Positions 58,465 to 64,000 of a stretch of DNA of 64,000 nucleotides are shown here, piece after piece. Under the pieces are notes generated by a model. It was not told the DNA's origin, ran no database searches, and was given only the letters and a program-made list of their open reading frames with translations. The stretch spans positions 372,001-436,000 of the forward strand of contig NW_026251731.1 of NCBI RefSeq assembly GCF_025024155.1, read 5' to 3'. The position numbers and the translations under genes are program-made. The stretch comes from Gamsiella multidivaricata (lineage: Eukaryota > Mortierellomycota > Mortierellomycetes > Mortierellales > Mortierellaceae). Numbering within the stretch: the first letter of the stretch is position 1; each line of letters opens with the position of its first letter.

Positions 58465-60660
58465 ATGTCGACCGAAACCTTCTCTTTCCAGGTAAGTAAT
58501 TTCAAACCACGTTGTAATAAAAGGCTCACACCTCATTGCCTGAACTGCACATTCTGACCGCTGCGTATATTGTAAAAAAAAAATGTCTATTAGGCTGAGA
58601 TCTCGCAGTTGATGAGCTTGATCATCAACACCTTCTACTCGAACAAGGAGGTCTTTTTGCGTGAGCTGGTCTCCAATGCTTCCGATGCCCTCGACAAGAT
58701 CCGTTACGAGGCCTTGACCGATCCCTCCAAACTCGACTCAGAGAAGGAGCTCTACATCCGTATCACCCCCGACAAGGAGAACAAGATCCTCTCGATCCGC
58801 GATACCGGTATCGGTATGACCAAGGCTGATCTCGTCAACAATCTTGGTACCATCGCCAAGTCCGGTACCAAGGCTTTCATGGAGGCTCTCAGCAGTGGTG
58901 CCGATATCTCCATGATTGGTCAGTTCGGTGTCGGTTTCTACTCTGCCTACTTGGTTGCTGAGAAGGTCCAAGTCATCTCAAAGCATAACGATGACGAGCA
59001 ATACATCTGGGAGTCTGCCGCCGGTGGTTCCTTCACTATCACCCGCGATACCGTCAACCCTCCTCTGGGTCGTGGTACTGAGATGCGCCTTTTCATGAAG
59101 GAGGACCAGCTCGAGTACCTCGAGGAGAAGAAGATCAAGGAGATCATTAAGAAGCACTCCGAGTTCATTGGCTACCCCATCCAGCTCGCTGTCGAGAAGG
59201 AGACCGAGAAGGAGGTCGAGGACGACGAGGAGGAGGTCAAGGAGGGCGACGCCAAGATCGAGGAGATCGAGGACGAGGACGAGAAGAAGGAAAAGAAGAA
59301 GAAGACCATCAAGGAAAAGAAGATCGAGAATGAGGAGCTTAACAAGACCAAGCCCCTCTGGACCCGCAACCCCGAGGACATCACCAACGAGGAGTATGCA
59401 ACCTTCTACAAGTCCTTGACCAACGACTGGGCCGACCATATGGCCGTCAAGCACTTTGCCATTGAGGGTCAGCTCGAATTCCGCGCCATCCTCTTTGTCC
59501 CCAGCCGCGCTCCCTTCGACATGTTTGAGACCAAGAAGAAGCGCAACAACATCAAGTTGTACGTCCGCCGCGTCTTCATTATGGACGACTGCGAGGACCT
59601 CATCCCTGAATGGCTCAATTTCATCAAGGGTATCGTGGATTCTGAGGATCTTCCTCTGAACATCTCACGCGAGATGCTCCAGCAGAACAAGATTCTCAAG
59701 GTTATCCGCAAGAACCTGGTCAAGAAGTGCCTCGAGATGTTTGCCGAGATTGCTGAAGACAAGGAGCAGTTCACTAAGTTCTATGAAGCCTTTTCTAAGA
59801 ACATCAAGTTGGGTGTCCACGAGGATGCCCAGAACCGTGCCAAGTTGGCTGACTTGCTCCGCTATCATTCTACAAAGGCGAGGGATGAGATGACTTCGCT
59901 CAAGGACTACATCACACGCATGCCCGAGAAGCAGAAGAACATCTACTACATCACCGGCGAGTCCCTCACGGCTGTCGAGAACTCGCCCTTCATCGAGGTC
60001 TTGAAGAAGAAGGGCTTCGAGGTCCTCTTTATGGTCGACCCCATTGACGAGTACGCTATCGCTCAGCTCAAGGAGTACGACGGCAAGAAGCTGGTCTCTG
60101 TCACTAAGGAGGGACTCGAGCTCGAGGAGGACGATCAGGAGAAGGCTGCTCGTGAGGCCGAGGAGAAGTCGTACGAGGGTCTCTGCACACAGATCAAGGA
60201 GATCCTTGGCGACAAGGTCGAGAAGGTTCTGATCTCGAACCGTATTTCCGAATCGCCCTGCGTCCTCGTCACCGGTGCCTTTGGCTGGTCCTCGAACATG
60301 GAGCGTATCATGAAAGCACAGGCCTTGCGTGACTCTTCCATGTCATCGTACATGGCCTCAAAGAAGTCACTCGAATTGAATCCCAAGAACCCCATCATCA
60401 AGACGCTCAAGGCTAAGGTCGATGCGGACAAGAACGACAAGACGGTCAAGGACTTGACGTTGTTGATGTACGATGTTGCTTTGATTGTTTCTGGCTTCAG
60501 TATCGAGAAGACGGATGTGTTTGCCGACCGCATCAACCGCATGATCAAGCTGGGCTTGGCCATTGACGAGGATGATGAGGAGACCTCGACCTCGGACATG
60601 CCTGCCCTCGAGTCTGAGGACAGCCACGCCGAGCCCTCTGAGATGGAGGAGGTCGATTAA
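58465..60660 (+). CDS. HSP90: Cytosolic Hsp90 chaperone (697 aa)
   Basis: Exon 1 (58465-58491) encodes M-S-T-E-T-F-S-F-Q; exon 2 runs 58594-60660. The N-terminal GHKL ATPase shows [17 protein letters not shown] and [11 protein letters not shown]. An acidic/Lys linker (about 220-255) leads to the middle domain ([10 protein letters not shown]). The protein ends in the co-chaperone-binding MEEVD. Length and tail mark the cytosolic form, not the ER or mitochondrial one. It folds kinases, receptors and other clients as a dimer. Codons are strongly C-ending, as in highly expressed genes. Heat induction is suggested by the upstream GAA array. Confidence 0.98.
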
Positions 60661-61901
60661 AGACCGTGAACAACTTTGCTTTTCTCCGGACATACAGATC
60701 TTTCTTTTTTTTTTTTTTCAACACATCTTCATTGCCCGCAAAAAAACAATGTCCTCCCCTCATACTCTGTAATTAGCAATAGCACAATCCCTTTCGAAGA
60801 ACAAAATAAATGCAAGCATACAATGTGACAAAAAGAAACGAGAGAATCTTTCGATGGATTCACAATAAGGGTGGGCTTGTATTTTTCTATTCGGGTTCAA
60901 GTCTCCCTATGTCTTTGCCACTAAAAGGACTGGAAGGTGATTTTGCCACCAAAAAAAAAAAAAAAAAAAAAAAAAAGGTCTAACAGCGCAGCGTGAATCA
61001 GAACAAGACAACACTATGTAGAATAAAGACGGAAACATTTGTTTGAGAAAGAAGAAACCATGTTCTTGTTCGCGGGGAATACGGAACCCCACACTTTTAA
61101 CGTGCGACTGAGTGACCCAATGAACGATGGGGCCGGAAGGGTATTTTGTTGCCTGGTCCGTGGCCTGACAAAGGACTAAATAAGCAAAGTGGGGTAGATG
61201 CAGGCAGGCAACTAGACTAAGCATCCCTCGGATCGATTGCAATTAAGGGCACAGCAGGAGGATCACTGTAGGAGTGAGTCTCCCTGGATAGGGAGGCGCA
61301 TTTACGGAGGGGAGCGATATCCGATCGATCCGTAGCTGCACATGTACTGTATTGCCTTCCAGTCGAGGTGGATAAATTCAGTCCGGCGGGTGATCGCACT
61401 GCAGAAGGTTGGGTCCATCTTCATATGGGAGGAGCACAGGAGCAGTGCAGCGAATCAGGGGCCAGGAACAGCCTACGGCAATCCGGCCTCGGAAACGCTG
61501 TCTATTTGCTCGTCGTCGGTGCCTCTCTCGGCGGAGGAAGGAAGCCCATCGATCTCTCTCTCCCCACCGAGGTCTCCGGGGGAGCATTGGCTGCTCCACC
61601 AATTGATAAAAGGGAACCCACCCTACCCTCTCCTCCTCCTCTTCTTTTTTTTTTTTCTACTTCTTCCTCATCCCTCATTCCCGCCATTGACATCTCTTCA
61701 TTCCATCGCTTTTCTTTTGTTCATTTAAAGGAATCAATTGTCTGTGTTACCGTCTTGTCAGACCTTCCTGTTTCTTAGCCCGTACCTGTTACATCATCAC
61801 ACTCCCCCCCCCCTCTATTTCTGATCTGACCTTCACATAACCCACACATCTCTCTCACACACACACTCTCTCTCCCCCACTCACACATACAACTATATCT
61901 A
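60661..61901. other. Intergenic, no gene seen
   Basis: Hsp90 3' flank with T and A runs (60706-60718; 60951-60976), then an upstream region for the acyl-CoA oxidase with CT-rich tracts (61615-61690, 61850-61880). Open frames here are low-complexity shadows. Confidence 0.5.
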
Positions 61902-64000
61902 ATGTCTGCCCTTCGCTTCCCCGACTTGGCCCCCTCAGAGCCCCAGGGCAGCGATCTCCTCGCCCAGGAGCGCGCAAAGACCACCTTCTCCGTCCACGAT
62001 CTGTCCAACTACCTCTATGGTGAGGAATACCTCCAGCGTCAGGAAAAGATGCTGACCCTGATCGAGAACGAGCCCGCCTTCGACAAGTCGGACCGCTACT
62101 TCCTCGGCCGCACCGAGCGCTTTGCCGGTGCCCTGAGGAAGGACTACGCGCTCGTCAAGCTGTCACAGGAGCAAGGATGGACCCCAGAAGAATTCCAGCA
62201 GGCCGATATTCTCATTGACGAGCCCGGTCCATTTGGTCTGCACCGTGGTATGTTCATGCCCACGCTCGTCTCCCAGGGCACAGAGGAGCAGCAGGAGAAG
62301 TTCTTGAAGCCCGCTCTTAGATACGAAATCATTGGCTGCTATGCCCAGACCGAGATCGGACACGGATCCAACGTCCAGGGCATCGAGACCACAGCAACCT
62401 ACATCCCCGAGACGGACGAGTTTGAGATCCACACTCCTTACCTGACTGCGAGCAAGTGGTGGATCGGAGGACTTGGCAAGGCTGCCAACCATGCCGTCGT
62501 CATGGCTCGCTTGATCACTGCTGGCAAGGACTTCGGCCCTCACGCTTTCTGCGTCCCCATTCGCTCCATGGAGGACCATACCTTGCTCCCCGGTGTCATG
62601 GCTGGAGATATTGGTCCCAAGTTTGGGTAAGTTTTTTTAGGACAAACGGCTCGGTCAACAAGGGCGGGAACAATTTATTTTACGATGCAGGGGAAAGAAG
62701 CACGTGGCTCTCTATTTTTGCGTTGTTATTGACATCCGCAATGATGAAATCTACCAGCCATTTCAGTTCCCCCAACCCGCAGATTGGTGCATAGCCCCTT
62801 TCATCGGATCATGTCTCTCATAAACTAACCATGTACTGCCATTTTTTTATGATACAGTTACAACACTACCGATAACGGCTGCATGTGGTTCGATCACTAC
62901 CGTGTCCCTCGCATCTCGCTCTTGGCTAAGTATTCGAGCATCAAGCCCGGCTCGGGCGAGTACGTCAAGCCCCCCAACTCAAAGCTGTCGTACGGTACCA
63001 TGGTTCTCATTCGCGCCTCCTTGGTCGGATATGCCCGCATCGGACTCGCCAGGGCCGTGACGATTGCCACCCGCTACTCGGCGATCCGTCGCCAGTTCGT
63101 TGACAAGGATTCGCCAAAGAAGATGGGCAAGCAGGTGATCGAGACCCCTGTCCTCGACTACTCGATGCAGCAATACCGCCTCTTCCCCATCATCGCCGCC
63201 GCATACGCCTGCCACTTCACCAGCAAGGAGATGATGCGTCTTTACTACCTGAACATCAAGAACATGGCCTCTGGCAACTTCTCGCTCTTGGCCGATGTCC
63301 ACGCCTCCAGCTCAGGACTCAAGTCGCTCACCACAACCATGGCCGCGGCTTCGATCGAGGAGTGCAGACGTGCCTGCGGTGGTCACGGTTTCTCGTCCTT
63401 CTCAGGTCTTCCTCTGCTGTTGCAGGACTATGCTCCCAACGTCACCTGGGAGGGCGACAACTACATGATCACACAGCAGACTGGTCGCTACCTGTTCAAG
63501 TCCTTCCGTGACCTCATCGCCAAGCGCGCCTCGGGCAAGTTCAACGCTAGCTCGATCACCAACCCCACGCTCGCCTACCTCAACACCTACCTCGACAACC
63601 CCAACCTCAAATGCCCCGCCACTAGCCCTGCTCAGTTCCATAATCCCGAGATCCAGCTGGCCGCATACGGTCACCGCGCCGCCCACATGATTGCTGAGGT
63701 CGTCCACGGCCTTGATGTTGAGAAGCGCTCATGGAACTCTATGTTGGTCGATATCTATAACGCCTCGGTTGCTCATTGCCAGTTGATCCTCGTCCAGAAC
63801 TTCATCCTCGGTATCCGTGGCGATATGCCCCAGCCCGAGGGTGTTGCCGCCCTTGCTCTCTCGCCCACTGCGAAGGAGGCCCTCACAGATCTGTCGGATC
63901 TGTTTGCACTCCATCAGATCCACAAGCAGCCTGGCGAGTTCTTGACCTCGGGCTATATCGATGCCAAGCAGGTGTCGATGATGGGTAAGGCGATCATGGA
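61902..64000 (+). CDS. Peroxisomal acyl-CoA oxidase (3' partial, 622 codons visible)
   Basis: Exon 1 is 61902-62626; exon 2 is 62858 to beyond the window edge, in frame. Recognisable parts: G-C-Y-A-Q-T-E-I-G-H-G-S-N-V-Q-G-I-E-T-T for the FAD/substrate face, W-W-I-G-G-L-G, the H-A-F-C-V-P-I-R strand, and C-G-G-H-G-F in the second half. The usual catalytic Glu region (W-E-G-D-N) follows. It oxidises acyl-CoA to trans-2-enoyl-CoA, passing electrons to oxygen and giving H2O2, the first step of peroxisomal beta-oxidation. Family members have about 660-700 residues, so only the last about 50, including any targeting tail, are missing. Confidence 0.95.

Overview
The window looks like nuclear chromosomal DNA of an early-diverging filamentous fungus, most likely Mortierellomycota (Mortierella/Linnemannia type). 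This rests on the protein repertoire, short GT-AG introns (mostly about 60-200 bp) in nearly every gene, two GC-AG introns, several very small exons, CT-rich upstream tracts and long A/T homopolymers. The assignment is inferred from gene content, not from a database search. Seventeen spliced genes could be modelled with frame-consistent exons and recognisable family motifs. There are also one intronless secreted-peptide gene, one tRNA, one intronless viral-type polymerase ORF and some transposon debris.

Layout, left to right. 0-3 kb: the last exon of an unidentified coiled-coil protein, a hairpin-rich spacer and a RING-H2 E3 ligase of the RNF115/126 type. 3.6-5.8 kb: an intact, intronless RdRp ORF of dsRNA-virus type (partitivirus/picobirnavirus-like) with all catalytic motifs. 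This is the outstanding feature of the window. 6-7.5 kb: minus-strand fragments of a non-LTR retrotransposon next to a tRNA-Asp gene. 7.8-16 kb: a DUF676 lipase, a small secreted Cys-rich peptide, a LUD-domain protein, a Crh-like GH16 wall protein and a second RING protein. 18-33 kb: a 4'-phosphopantetheinyl transferase, a degenerate region, a WBP2-like GRAM/PPxY protein divergent from Mad2, a patatin-type triacylglycerol lipase and a heterotrimeric G-protein beta subunit. 34.8-45 kb: a Kre9/Knh1-like GPI protein, ribosomal protein eS1, a monoglyceride lipase, an Ala-rich coiled-coil protein and an APC-family permease. 45.8-64 kb: an LSB5-like VHS-GAT protein, a 1324-residue DENN protein, succinyl-CoA:3-oxoacid CoA-transferase, cytosolic Hsp90 with an upstream heat-shock-element-like array, and the first part of an acyl-CoA oxidase.

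Functionally the window is mostly housekeeping. Lipid turnover recurs: TGL-type lipase, monoglyceride lipase, DUF676 lipase, acyl-CoA oxidase and SCOT together cover lipolysis, peroxisomal beta-oxidation and ketone-body use, as expected in an oleaginous fungus. Endosomal traffic and ubiquitin genes (LSB5, DENN, two RINGs) and wall/secreted proteins (GH16, Kre9-like, Cys-rich peptide) make up most of the rest. No CRISPR array, rRNA, plasmid origin or bacterial-type operon is present. Intergenic stretches longer than 300 bp are listed with what they contain.
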